The position numbers and the translations under genes are program-made. A stretch of 64,000 nt of DNA, from positions 11,554,001 through 11,618,000 of the forward strand of contig JAVTVX010000017.1 of the NCBI GenBank assembly GCA_033439265.1, given 5' to 3'. The stretch's first letter is position 1, and each line of letters opens with the position of its first letter. This DNA is from Dillenia suffruticosa. Its lineage: Eukaryota > Streptophyta > Magnoliopsida > Dilleniales > Dilleniaceae. Shown piece by piece: positions 11,101 to 24,900 of this stretch. Under the pieces are notes generated by a model. The model was not told where the DNA came from and did not search any database. It saw only the letters and a program-made list of their open reading frames with translations.

Positions 11101-14100
11101 AGCTAAAATAAAAATGTTCAAATAAATGTATGATAAACTTAGAAAGAATACTATTAAAAAAAAAAACATACTAAATTGAGAGTGAATTCAATTGGAGATA
11201 AAATATAAAAGTATCGTCTAAAATGGTTTGGATATGTGCAACAAAAATCCAAAAACGCACCAATTAGGAGTAGCGAAACCTTAAATATAGGAGATTTAGT
11301 GAAACGTCGAGATAGGCCGTTGAAAATCTAGATACAAATTATCCGTAAAGATATAAGTATCAAGAATTTAGTTAAGGAGATGACTTTAGATAGAAATGAA
11401 TGGCGTAGAACCTGAAACAGTTAAGCCATCTCTCTTATTATTTTAAGTTTCCATGGATAGTTTTTCTTTTATTTCTCTTTTTTCATTAATTTTTTATTTT
11501 TATTTTTTTGTGTTATTTTCTCTATTTTTGTTTTCAAATTTTAATTTTTTTTTCTATCCTATATTTATTTATCAAACAGCCGACCCCAAAATTTGGGATT
11601 AAAGCTCAGGTGGTTGTGTTGTTGTTGTTGCTCCTCTTTGTTTTGCTGTATGCTTGAGATTTAACTAGATTGAGACAATACAATTTGGTTTTTTTTCCAA
11701 ATGATGTTTAGTAAATATTTGGGAGAGATTAATTTGTGTTACCAATAATACTCCAATGAAGTAGAGAAGTTGATGAAGGATGGCTAGAGTAGATCACCTA
11801 CAATTGAGAGAATGATGGGATGTCATTGAAAAGGGCCTGAATTCATTTAGAAGTACAGAAGTCTATTGTTCTAAGTTATAAAAAGCTTTGAACAACAATT
11901 GCGCAAAGAAGAACAAAATAGGAAGAGGAAGAAAACCTAGGCACACATGCCCCCAAAACAAATACCAATGAACTTTATTCATCAAGAAATTCATTCTATT
12001 CACATTTTACATCAAGAAGTCATTTTTATAAGTGCTAGAACAACCTAAGGGCACTCTTATGCCTCACAGTATAGAAATATAATAAGATTAAATACCACTA
12101 TAGAAGGTTTCTATAACTTAAGGAGCCTAAATCGACACTAATTTTCAAATGACCATAATCTAAAAGAATAGAAATCTCTAATTAAAACAAGAGAAATTAA
12201 GAAAATTAGAGTTTCTAAGATAATAAAATTTCTTGCAACTTATTATTAACTTTAAAAGAATAGAAACATCTAATTAAAACAAGAGAAATTAAGAAAATAA
12301 AAATTTATAGAAAATTTATAGAAAATAAAAATTTATAGAATAAACAAACTTAACAACTCACAGCAACTTATCACATTTTTTAAACCACACCATGGCTGTT
12401 TTGTCGGATGTATTGTAAAATGGTTTGCTAGTAGTAATGCTCGTATGCTAATACACAACTTTCTCTTTTGATATTTACAATGAAGATCTTTCTTTCCAAG
12501 TGATAAAAAAATATATATGTTTTATTAAATAAGCGCTTCTCTTCCTTCGCTCAAGTGAGTACTTAACATGGCAACTTAGGCAAAAGTGGTCCTACCACCT
12601 TAATGGTGCCTAGCGCCTTCAACAACACTGACTTGGATTTTCAATGTCATCTTTAATCACTCCCAATTTTAACAAATGATATAAGGAACTAAATATTGAA
12701 GCTATTTGGTTTATAACTGCAGAACTCATTTCACATAATTGACAAAAAGAAAATTATTTAAGCTTCACGAATAAGTTAGATATCTTATCATAAGTAGCCT
12801 ACAGGTAAATTAAAAATAAAAAAATAAAAAACAATCCACTTGTCATTTGGCCTGTTTTCAAGTTGCCACCCAGTTCAAATAGTTGCAATTATCTACCTTG
12901 AGATTTCATCCACCGGCATTTTACTACTCCATCCACAAACCTAGATGGAAAATTGACTCCCCAACAATTACAGACATTTCAATGCTGAAATTTTTGCTTA
13001 CACCAATTCGAGAATCACTCTGATTTTGATCCTATAATAGGTTCATAAATAGAAATTTTGAGATTGGGTTTCATCTAGAGTTTCCAAGGGGAAGTTTGCT
13101 CAAATGATCGAATCGAGTGGATTTGAGGACTCACATGCATGGCATGCCATATTTCTGTTGGGTTTTCAATAGCAAAATACCAAATGAAAAAAACCACATT
13201 GTAGTTAGTTGCAACCTTTTGAGACCATAAGGTGGCAACTTGAAAACGGGCCAAGCAGTGAGGGTTTTGTAGTTTAACTTGGCCTGAATAACCATTTTAC
13301 TTGGTAAACAATCAGTGATTCTCCAATTAACAACCTAGATATCTAACTTGTTTAATGCAGGTGAAATGATAAGTAAAAAGTGAATTTTGATTTAGTGAAA
13401 CTAGAAGTAAAAAGTGAATTTTGTTTCTCTAAATGGTAACAGATACTCCCACAGGCATTTAGTCTAGAAGAACTGCAACAGGAAATGCTCAACCATTTTT
13501 TTTCCTCTTTTGACAGAAGAAAATGCTCATCATTTCTACCTCTTTCTTCCAAAAAGGACAATAGTCACCCTATTCGCAAGAAATTTCCTAGAATTATTTT
13601 GTAATGGAATTAACAAAACACAAAATTCATGGCTGTAATTTTGTATTTTGTATTATTGATGCTACTTCCCATGCATTTTTTAGAATAAAAGTTTAATGCA
13701 TGTTCTTTATAGATGATAATATTCTAATTTGATAATCACATACAAATATATCAAGGCATAAATAATAAAGATTGCATATAGATGGACAAATACTAACTAG
13801 AATTTTACACAAAAAGAAAAATAATCATTGTTATAGTAATGGCAAAAACAAACACCACAAAGCAAACAAAAAATAGAGAAGCAAGAGGAAGACATGGAAA
13901 ATACCTAGTTTGATTTTGATACCCAGATACCCACATGTAGAGAAGAACAAATGCACTAGAATCAAGAAGAAAGAAACAAAGAGGTGCAACAATGGAGAAA
14001 ATGTCTTTGTAGCCCTAAGCACCGAAACACAGCAGTACAAAGTGATGGTATCACACCCAAAGGTATATCTATAACCAACAGCTACAACTTAAGAATCTGG

Positions 14101-17100
14101 GATGAATCAAAATCCATCCTTTAGGGCTTACGCCACCTACATTGAGCATAGAGGCATGACATAAAATTCCGATTCTGCTAACTTGCAGTTTTCCAAAGTT
14201 TTGGACCTCATTAGATCTATTTATCTAAGTCCTTTTCACTAAATAATTGATTACTCTTGAAATATTTCAGAAAATTGACTATTTGAACTCAATAATTTGT
14301 GTTTGTTGGACGATATTTTAGAAAATTATAATCCCTAATTTACTGGAGTACATAGTCAAACCTTTCTATAATATCTTAGATGAACCCGATCCCTAATTTA
14401 TCGAAGTATATAGTCAGACTTTCCTATAATATCTTAGATGATCATGATTCCTAATTTGTCAAAGTACATAGTCAAGACTTTCCTCTAATTATATTAACTA
14501 TAGTAGTTCCTATAATTATACTTTGACTATATCATAACCTAAAATAGCACTTTTTTTTATATATTCTCTGCAAATTGACCAATTAATGTAAGGAAAGAAG
14601 TATTTTTTTCCTGTCCTATACTTTGTTCATGATATCAGAGCTGTGCAATTCTTGCCAGCATTAATACTTGGCTACAATCTATTTTTTCTTTCTTTGTTTA
14701 CCATGTGTAATGAAAAAATATCCATAACACAAACCTCCCAAGTTCCCTATACTACTAAGTAGATGGAATTTCTCAGGAGTCTTCTACAGAACTCAAAGTC
14801 TACAAGAGAAGCTGAAATTCCTCACTATTCTATAGCCCCTATTGCACAACGAGATAATTTTCCATTAACCTTGTTATCCTAATTAAATAAAACATGGATT
14901 GCTGATTCTGATGCCTTAGACCATTTGACTGGGTCTTTTACAAACTTGAACGAGTACACCTAGAGTGATAGAAATATGTCTGTCACTGTGGCCGATGGCA
15001 AGACTTCATATGTGGCTGGTATTGGTAGTATTGCAAATCATGATCGACGTTTCAAATTGGTTCTTCATGTCCCTAGTTTACAATACAATCTCCTTTCTGT
15101 TAGCAAGCTTACCAAGGATCACAATAGTAAAGTAACTTTCTTTCCTACTAATTGTGAATTTTAGGAGCCATCTTTGGAGAAGATGATTGGCATTGCTGAG
15201 AAGCAAAATGGCCTCTACTACTTCAATAGATTTCCACCACAGTCTCCTGCTCCAGAGAAGTATTCCTTGTCTGGTATCTCTAATTTTGATGTTACGTGGC
15301 ATAAACGCCTTGATCAACCTAATTTTGAGTATCTTAAACACTTGTTTTCAAAGCTATTCATTAATAAAGATCCTTCTTTTTTGTCATTGTGAATCATGTA
15401 TCTTTGCAAAACAACCACAAAAATCTTATCCTCCATATACTCCTCAGCCCTCAAAACCTTTTCACCTTGTCCATAGTGATATTTGGGGTCCTACTCATAC
15501 CTCTAATATAAATGAAGCTAGGTGGTTTATTACATTCATTGATGATCACACTCATGCATGTTGGGTCTGCTAAAAGAAAAGTCTGAAATAGGGTCCATTC
15601 TGATTGTGTATGTTGATGATATGATAATTACAGGAGATGATACAATAGAGATTAACAATCTCAAGGGACTACTCAAATCAGAATTTCAAGTCAACAATCT
15701 TGTAAAGTTTCAATACTTTCTTGGAATGGAGGTAGCTAGGAGCAAACAAGGCATCTGTACATCACAAAGGGAATATACACTTGACCTGCTAAAGGAAACC
15801 GGGAAACTTGGGTACAAACCAGCTGGATCTCCACTAGGAAAAAAAAATTGGAAGAATAAGATCACCGGGAATCATCCACTAGTGGATAAGGGCAAATACC
15901 AATGACCGGTAGGAAAGCTGATATATCTATCACTCACTAGACCTGATATTACTTACAGTATTAGTGTGGTAAGTCAGTTTATGCATTCACCTACCAAATG
16001 ACATCTTGAAGTTATGATGCAGATCCTATGGTACTTGAAGGGTACACCTGGAAGAGGATTTTTGTTCAGAAAAATTGAAAAAAATGGATATTGAAGGGTT
16101 CGCTGATTCACACTGGGTAGATCAATGGCTCAGAATCAACCACAAGATACTGCACAAAAGCAAGGGGAAATATAGTACCTTGGAGAAGTAAGAAACAAAC
16201 TATTGTTGCCAGGAGCAGTGCAAAAGCAGAGTACAAGGCAATAACTCAAGGAATTTGTGAGCTAATTTGGATTGAGAGATTACTGAAAGAGTAAAAGTCT
16301 TTACACAAGGGCCAATGAAGTTGTACACCGATAGCAAGTCAGCTATCAGCATCATTCATAATCCTATTCAACATGACACGATGAAGCATGTTCAAATTGA
16401 CAGGAGCTTCATAAAATCTGAAATTGATAATGGCACAGTCAGTCTACAAAGATTAAACATACCTTCCGAACCTCTTTCAAACACCGGCCATCCTCCCTCT
16501 CTAACACAGAAACAACAGAACAAGGAACAACAACTTCTACTGTGGTGTTTGTAATGATTGCAGGTTGGCCTCTGCATAGGCAAATAAGTGTTAAAATAAA
16601 GCCACAATATGATCCAACTAATTAGTGATATCCAGAATGCTTGCTTAAGAAAACTAACTCTAGATTAATAGACCCACCCTCCAAAACCAGTAGGTCTTCT
16701 CTGTGGAATTCCTGCATATTCTGACAAGCCTCTCAGGCCACCGCCCTCAGCTGAGCCCTACAAGCCAAACAAAAGGAAGCTTATGAGCAACATATCCTGA
16801 AGGTACTCAAAATGTATTCTCAATTTTTTTTCCTGAAAACTCTGCACACTTCTGTTTTGCCCATGAGATTTTATCATCATGGCAGCTATCAAATTCACCC
16901 TTAATCCCTAAGAGAAGTAATATTGAACTCATGAAGCTAACATGTTAAACCTAAAAAAGAGTAACTTGATGACCAAATATACCTGCACACCCCACAATGC
17001 TGAGGATGGGGGTCTTTCAGAAATATAGCGGGGTACAGCTAATCTGTGACTATCATGACTAAAAGCAGGCCCATCATCATGGGGAAGAAAACTTCCACGC

Positions 17101-20100
17101 GGAGGCAAGCCATTGACAGCATCAAATTTGTGGAATGATGGAGCTAAATTGGAACGCATTCCAGGAGGTGAAAGTTCTCTTCTACCCATATATGAAGAAA
17201 AGGGAGGACCTTGGTCTCGAAAAGCAGGATTTGAAGTGTTGTTTACAGAAGGAAATGCATCACGGAAGAAATGATTGCGTAACCTAGTTGTTATCTGCAA
17301 AAGAGCTTCTTGAACTGCTTCAAATTCTCCATTCATCTGTAACACAAAATTATAATAAGCAACAGCCTGTGTTTGCTTTGCAACCAGATTTGAGATGAAG
17401 ATAAGAAAGTTGAGATGTTATGCAATTTCGCATGGTTGAAATACATACTAAAATAATTCATGTATATGCATAAATGTGTACACTATCAACATGTAGTATT
17501 CATGTCTAGTCACGAGATATTTGTATGCACAAATCACATTTGTAAGTAATGAAGAATTTAGAAAGAAATCACAAAGATAAAGTGAATTAGCATATCAACA
17601 AGTTTCACCTTGGTAGACAAACAAAAAAAGACACCAGCAAACCAACCTGAACTAATTCTTCATTTTCTGATGAAATCCCCGGAACTTGATCCTTCCCTGC
17701 TATGCGTATGTAAGCCCCAGTTGACTTTCTCATTTCAGTAATAATGGCACCACCCTTACCAAGAAGACAACCAATTTGATTCGATGAAACAATGAGCCTC
17801 GCTGTCACTGTCTTGTCCTTGTCATCAGGTATAGCCCTAACTATCCTGGTATGCACACGAAGAACTGCATCTTGTACTGCAGATAGCCTATCATCTGGAT
17901 GCTGCATGAGCAACTGACTGTCAACACTTTCAAACTTCAAACTTTAGAGATCACAAACTAGAGGGAATAAAAGAACAGGGAACACAAAATATTATTATGG
18001 TTTTATATGCGGAGCAAAGATTAAAAGCAAGGACAAGGTGTCAAACTATACCACAGGACCAGATACAACAATGACACGGTCCTCAGAATCAGAAGGGCCA
18101 TCCAGAACATTAATCTCGCAGCCTGTCTCATTTTCAAGTGACTTGACTATAACTCCTCCTTTCCCAATAACACTTCCAACCCTCTCAGCTTCACATAACA
18201 ATCGGAATGCAAGAATTTCATGAGAAGCCTTTAATCTACCAGGAACAACACTATCATAAAATTTAGGAACCAATGCATGTCCAATAGGACGATAATCAGT
18301 GCCATCACGAGGCCCAGTAACCATATGCCTTCCTTGAACGGGTACAGGATAGTTTGGAGGCAGGAATACTTCATTCCTAGGCAGTGCCTCACCAATTGAT
18401 TGAGAGAATAACCCGGGAAGAGTTGAGAAAGATGCATCATGATCCCGTGATGGATTTTCTAGTATCTTCTGAGAAATAGATTGAAGAGCTTTTCTAACTG
18501 CATCCAACATCCCAGATATCTGCAGAGAGATAATAAAAATAAAAATAAGCATTATAAGCTTCAAAACAACTAAAAAGAAACAAAATTTGCACATCCTACT
18601 GCCCGGCATGACCAGAACTTAGGAATATGTGCTGAATTATAACTAGGCAATTTCTGTAAAACTGTAATATCGGCACCTAGATGGCTTTAGTGAAATGTAG
18701 AGGTTGATCGTTGAAAACTTGGATACAAGTTATCCGTAGATATGACAATTATGGTTTTAGTTGAGGAGAAGGAGATAGCTTTAAATACGAATGAGTAGCA
18801 TACGAGAATTTGAACAAGTGATCACCTCTCTCGTCATTTTAAGTTTCTATAAATTTTTTTTATTTTAACTATATATATATTTTTTCATCTCTCTTATATT
18901 TGTCTCTCAAATGGCCGATCCCAAAATTTGGGATTAAGATTCAGATTGTTGTTGTTTTGATATCAGCACCCGGCAATAAGCAGGCATGCGCTAGGTTAAG
19001 TCGAAACAAGTTTCCATCTCCAAGGTAAATGAATCCCCCATGAGTAAATTTCTCATTTTGGAGGGCATTGATAATGACTAAGCTTTTCTCTTTTTCAATT
19101 TTAGACTACCCTGATGCTGCAAAATATGATGCAGGAATTTATAGTTTGGAATGATGAATAACAAAGTCAAAGTGAAATAAGCTAAGCAATTACACTTAGG
19201 TTTCTACGAATAACTCCTTAGAAGAAGGCATCACCCCTCCAACATTTGAGCAAAGCAATTTTTGCTAATAAAATTCAAAATTCATTATTCCACTCAAATA
19301 AAGGTTACAAGCCTTAAATACACAACTAACCTTGAGAAAAAACAAAATCTGAAAACTCTAAAATAATTCAAATAATAATAATAATAATAATAATAACTAC
19401 TACAACCAAAACTAATATTAGAAACTCCCAAGTAAATAACTACTAAAGCATAGAGAATCCACTAATAATAGAAAACCAAATATTTTGAAAATCTTTCTGA
19501 ATACTAATAAAATAAAACCTCATTCTTATTATTCTTGAGATACATCATATTCTCCCTGAAGAACTCTCCTCCTGGAGAGTTTAAAACTCTTGATTATGGT
19601 GGCAAATTCTAAACAGCAAGGGCAGAAGAAGGCATGAAGGCAAATCTACAAGCATCACAAACTACACAAATACCTCAATAACAAGATACACACCACAGAA
19701 AATTGGACAAATAATTTCATTTATAGGTGAATTAAATAAATTAACATGAGGTCCATACCTATGAATAGCATGCAAAAATTATTAACAAACAGAAACGGAA
19801 AATTGAGGATGAGACAAAAATTGTATATCCATCATAAGAAAATCAACATTTTAAATAATAGACTGAAAACCAACTTTCTTTTTAGATCTGCAACCTTTTC
19901 ACAGTTTTCAACAAATTCAGTTTTGAATTTCTCTTCCTCATTCATCAAAGATCGGACAATGGTAGGATCTAAGTGCTTGATACCTTGGGGTTCAACAAAA
20001 AGGTCATTCCTTGGCTTAAACTCTTCAACATATGGTGAGACCTGAATTTTTTAGTGGAGACATGAAATTTGGACTAAACTTTTGAGGTCCTAAGGAAATA

Positions 20101-21918
20101 CTTTCAGGAGATTTTATAGGAGTCTGGAAAGGAGTTGAATTTTCTTTTAAATATGAATGAAACTCGACAAGTTTGAAAGTTTTAAATTCATCAACAAACT
20201 CATCACATTCATAAAGGGACTCAAGATTTCTCATATTGGACATTGTATTTATCTTGCCCACAATTGTAAGCATGATATTCTACATATGGATTATCAGAAA
20301 TATGAGTACTCATGACTATTCATAGTAAATATAAGAGGAACTATAATAGTAATAAGCCAAACTATGACATAACGTAAAAATGGACCAAAATGCAATTTAT
20401 TCAATTTAAACCTAAAAATAAAATCATAATCCAAGTTTCCTATAGCAAAAAGCATACCAAAAACTTAGAATGTGTTTCCAATGCACGAATCAGGGAGAAA
20501 TTAGCTGAAATCAAGGCTGGAATGGAGAATGTAGAACTGTTAGAAAATCCCCACAACAGTGTCGGCCTGGGGTTGGAAACCCAGTAAACACCAGAAAAAT
20601 TGTTTCAGCAGATCTGAACAGGCAACAAAATGAATCCAAGAGTGAAAAAAATCAAACAAGTCAAAAAATGAACTGATGCCATTTCTTCTGCAGGAAATCT
20701 TTTTTTTTTTTCCCTTAGCAACAAACTGTGACATTAGAGCAGTAATGCAAACTCTAATATGTGAACAGTAACTTGGGAAGATGGCAGCAAAAGATGATTT
20801 TATGGTTTGGTACTAATACCAAATATGATGCAGAAATATATGGTTTAGAATAATGAATAAGAAAGTAAAGATGTAAAACAAGCTAAGCAATCACACTAAG
20901 GTTTTCTAGCAATCAATCACTAGAAGAATGCATCGCTCCTCCTAGGCTTGAGAGAACTCAAAAAAAGATTTGGAATAAAATTCAAAGTCTTATTACTCCC
21001 CTCAAAGAAAGGTCATAAATCTTAAATACACAACCAATCTTAAGAAAATAGAAACTACTAAGACCAAAATCCGGAAACTCCTAAATAATTCTAAATCAAT
21101 TCATATAATAATTAAAAAAAAATAGAAACTACAACCAAGACTAAAATTTAGAAACTCCTAAGCAAATAACTACTAAAACAAAGAAAATCACTAATAATAG
21201 AAAACTAAATATTCTAAAAATCTTTCTGAATACTGATTAAATAAAGCACCTATTCCTGATATTCCTAAGCTACATCACACCCCCAACCACAATGTATCAG
21301 AAGAACAAAGGCTGAGCAGCACAGAGAATGAGTCACACTTCATAAAACAAAAGGCAAGGAGGAATTATATCTACCATACAAATAATGCACATGCTAAAAG
21401 TAATAAATTAAGTAATAAATAAATATATAAGAGAACTTTTATAATTCTAAGAAATGAAATTTGAAAGACCTAGCTGAGTCAAGTCTGCAACATGATTAGA
21501 CAATAAAGAGTATATATTTGGTAGTTGTTCCCAGTAGGCACCACCTCCAAACATTTAGGATTTCTGGCCTATCAGTTAAATGGGCACACACAAGCTTTTG
21601 TCCAACGTGTTGCCTACAAGATAGAAAGCATTGCTGGAGTTAATTTCAGTATACTTTTATAGAGAGGCGGCAGATCCTAGATGCAGGCCTTGATAGCAAT
21701 TTTTATTTTCTTTATAGAAAAAGAAATTGTATTAGGAGAAAGAAGGATGTACAAAACACCAAGGATAAGAAATCCTAAAAAAAAAACAAAACAAAACAAA
21801 ACAAAAGGAGAACTATCCTCCAAACCATCCCAACACTACTCAACTACAACTAGAAAAGGGACCTCAACTACACTCTAAGGCAGACAAAATCAGCACAATC
21901 TAATTCCAAGAAAGAAAA

Positions 21919-21949
<31 letters not shown>

Positions 21950-24900
21950 CTAGCACGTTTGGAGACCTGCATTCTTCCAATACCCCAAGTGTAGTTGTTT
22001 CCAACTAGACCCTATGAATGATGTACTTCATTACGGAGCTCTAAAATGACCTCTCCTCCATTCACCTTTTATTATTTTTTCTCTTCCGGTTACATAGACC
22101 AGAAGATCGGGCTTGGCTTCGAATGAAGCAACGTTAGGTTCAGGCAAGCCTTAAGTCCTATTTATTAAAGAGGGTGTTCCTGACTTTCCCTGTTATCCTC
22201 TGGGCAATAAATTTGGGTGATTTTCCCAGAATTGAGTAATTCTGGGAATCATCCCCTAACCCAGAAAAGAGTCAGCTAACTGAACCTGATTAATGCCCAT
22301 TGCCCACTACATTTGAGTCACTTGGAATATGCTCCTATTTTCCTCCAATAACACTCCATCCTCAAACCTCACAAAACTCCGTAATTCATCCTTCAAATCA
22401 CCATCCAAACCAACACCTGGAGCCCTCTCAAACTCATGTTCACACCCACCATGCGGATCTAACAACACATTTCTAATTCAACTCCCAACTACATAAAGGG
22501 TGTCACTCAACCCTTTACAACAAACTTGATTGCTTGTCAACTCCCTTTTGAGACCCACTTTGAACCCTAAGCCAACACTGTTCTGATCTAACAATTACAG
22601 TAGGAATAATTTTCTTTTCATCTCGCTCCCATCTTCAAGTCCTGTAAGCAATAATCACTAAGAAGCCCTAAAACATGAGCGCCAAGTGAAGCATAAAACC
22701 AACTCTGTCCCAGAGGAGTGGAAAATGATTCTAATTTCTGGATATTCTAGCATTTTGCTCCCCCCAAGTACACCAAGGAATAGGTGCAAAAGCACATCTC
22801 TGAAGCAAATAAATAAATATATAATTAAATAAATAAATCTAGCAATTAAAGCCTCAATACTTTCATAAACAAATCTGAAACATTTCTAGAAATGAAACTA
22901 AGTGATTATAACAAATAGCCAAGAGATGTTTCCACATCTCCCAAACTATGGAATAATGCAAAAAATAAGTGATCTCTCAATGCATAATCAGAAATTTTGC
23001 AACACAGTTGCACAACTATCCAATGAAATAGGATTAAAAAGTCTCCATTTTAGTCATTTCTATTAAAGTCACAAAAGAAAAGCCTCAACTTTGCCGGGAC
23101 ATTTGCTTTCCAAATGAACTTGGCTAACAGTGTGTTTGGCAACCTCTTGGGAAAGGGAGGTAAAAGAAAATAAGGCAAAAAATGGGAAAGGGAAGGAAAG
23201 AGACGTAAAATTAAAAATCACGTTTGACAACAAAATATATGATGGGAAAGGGAGGAAAAGGAAAGTAAAATAAAAAATCACGTTTGGTTAGACAAGAAAA
23301 AAAGGAGGGAATATATTCAAAAAAGTATACAAATTTACTATTTTATCATTTCCACTTTCTATTAGATTTTTAAAATAAATGGCATAAAAGTAAATTTAAC
23401 ATCTACAATTTTAAAAGGGAATCCCTCCCCTCCAAAACGCACCGATTTGATGTGATTGAAAAATTGGATTTGGAGGGTTTATGAACCTTTCCCTCCAATT
23501 AATTGCTTTGCCAAATATGGGTGGTTCTTTAAAAACCCTTCCTTTCCCTCCTTTTTCCACCAAAACTCTCCATCCAAATGGACTATAAGGGAAATAGGGC
23601 ATATAGAAAGCAAATGAGATGATGAAAGAAAAATTTGCAAAGATAAAATTTTCAAAGCATCAAAGTTCAAACTTTAGTATCATGGACATCGGGAGAGACA
23701 CTTTTCCTTGAGACAAGGAAATAAGGGAGGAAACTAGTTTTGCTATCATTAATAGTTCTTAAGAAATGAAAAATTCAAAAGTCTGAAGTATCCTTTGAGT
23801 AATAGAAATCTTTTATAGGATCTGAATGAAGCATGGATAACTAAAAGAGTCAAGGAGAAGAGGTAGAAATGGGTGAATCGCCATCCAAAAATCATCCCAA
23901 ATTTGACTTTCTTTTTTGATAAGCAAGAGAAAAAATGCATGGAAGAAGCACCGAGAGAATACACCTTGACAAAGTAAAGAAGAAATAAGGAATCAACAAA
24001 AATATTTAAAAAAAAAAAGCCACATCCGCATCAAACAAAATAGGTTGGTAAAAGTATCAAAAGTGGAATGTTTTACACCTAAAATCCGAAAAACTGGAAA
24101 AGGACCTCACTCCCCTAATAACCCTCATATCCCTCTTCCTTCGCACTTCCCAAGATGTAACTCACAACTCTGTATAGACATATTTTGAGGCCACCCTTTT
24201 ATACTGATAAAGCAGAGCAAATACGGTCAAGCCATCTATGCCCATAACTCACTGCGTACATCTTTAGAGGCCACTTGGTGTACATGAAGCATGGCAAAAA
24301 CAATTAACCATAGATACTTATTCAAGGCCGCTTAATTTATATGAAGCATGGCAAACACAAGCCATGATAGGCACTTGTCCAAGAACAATGAAGCAATAGA
24401 TGGTCCACTCCATCTCCTCTTCTTCACGAAGAGCATCCATTAACAGAAGTGACTCCTCTGTTTCAGAGATTCTCCCAACTCAAAATGCTCTTAAGCATTT
24501 GTAAACCAAATTTGAATTGATAGAGATTGTTATAACCATTGCTTCTGTGAAGCAGTTTTATTAGGTTCAATAATATTGGTCATAGGATTTGTTTGAGAAC
24601 TAATAAGCGGTGGTTTGAAAAGATTTCCTGCAACAATTTGTAGAATGAGCCAATCATTCAAATTGCTTTCTTACTATACATACATGGTGACATTCTTCCT
24701 AGTGCCCTATTAACTCTCCAAAGTCAGTGTACTCTGCTGAGTAATCCAAAAACCAAATAATTCAAATAAAGGTAAAAGAATGAAAGCAAAAGGGCTTTCA
24801 GGAATTCTTATAACATGGAAGGTATATGGACTCATTATATGGTTGTCCCCCCTATCACTGTCCCCACACCCAATCCTCATTAATTTTCCCTCTTATCCAC

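Larger units (their letters stand above)
14304..16455 (+). mobile_element. Ty1/copia LTR retrotransposon remnant, truncated, in KH intron 6
   Basis: A probable 5' LTR (14304-14629, starting TGTTGGA and ending TTCA) is followed by a primer-binding site TGATATCAGAGC (14630-14641). A protease/GAG-pre-integrase/integrase part (about 14894-15570) follows. An internal deletion then joins the integrase N-terminus directly to reverse transcriptase (about 15580-15960, active site YVDDMII). The RNase H end follows (about 16315-16450, [10 protein letters not shown] and [11 protein letters not shown]). No polypurine tract or 3' LTR is present: homology stops just short of the KH exon 6 donor at 16462. 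Stops occur throughout. It lies antisense to the host gene. Confidence 0.8.
19127..21277 (-). mobile_element. non-autonomous LTR retrotransposon in KH intron 1
   Basis: Two direct repeats, 19127-19547 and 20826-21277, both run TGATGCAG...ACATCA on the plus strand and flank about 1.28 kb. On the minus strand the 20826-21277 copy is followed by TTTGGTATTAGTACC, resembling the initiator-Met primer-binding site. The other copy is preceded by a purine-rich GGAGGAGAGTTCTTCAGGGA. So the element is transcribed in the minus direction, the same as the KH gene. The internal part lacks recognisable gag or pol (short frames only at 20273-20025 and elsewhere), as in TRIM/LARD elements. No 5-bp target duplication was found, so the ends are approximate. 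Confidence 0.65.

Noticed and set aside
14333-14489. Regular 58-bp direct repeats resembling a short CRISPR-like array
   Set aside because: Units are tandem with no unique spacers, fewer than three copies, and lie in a copia LTR of a plant genome.
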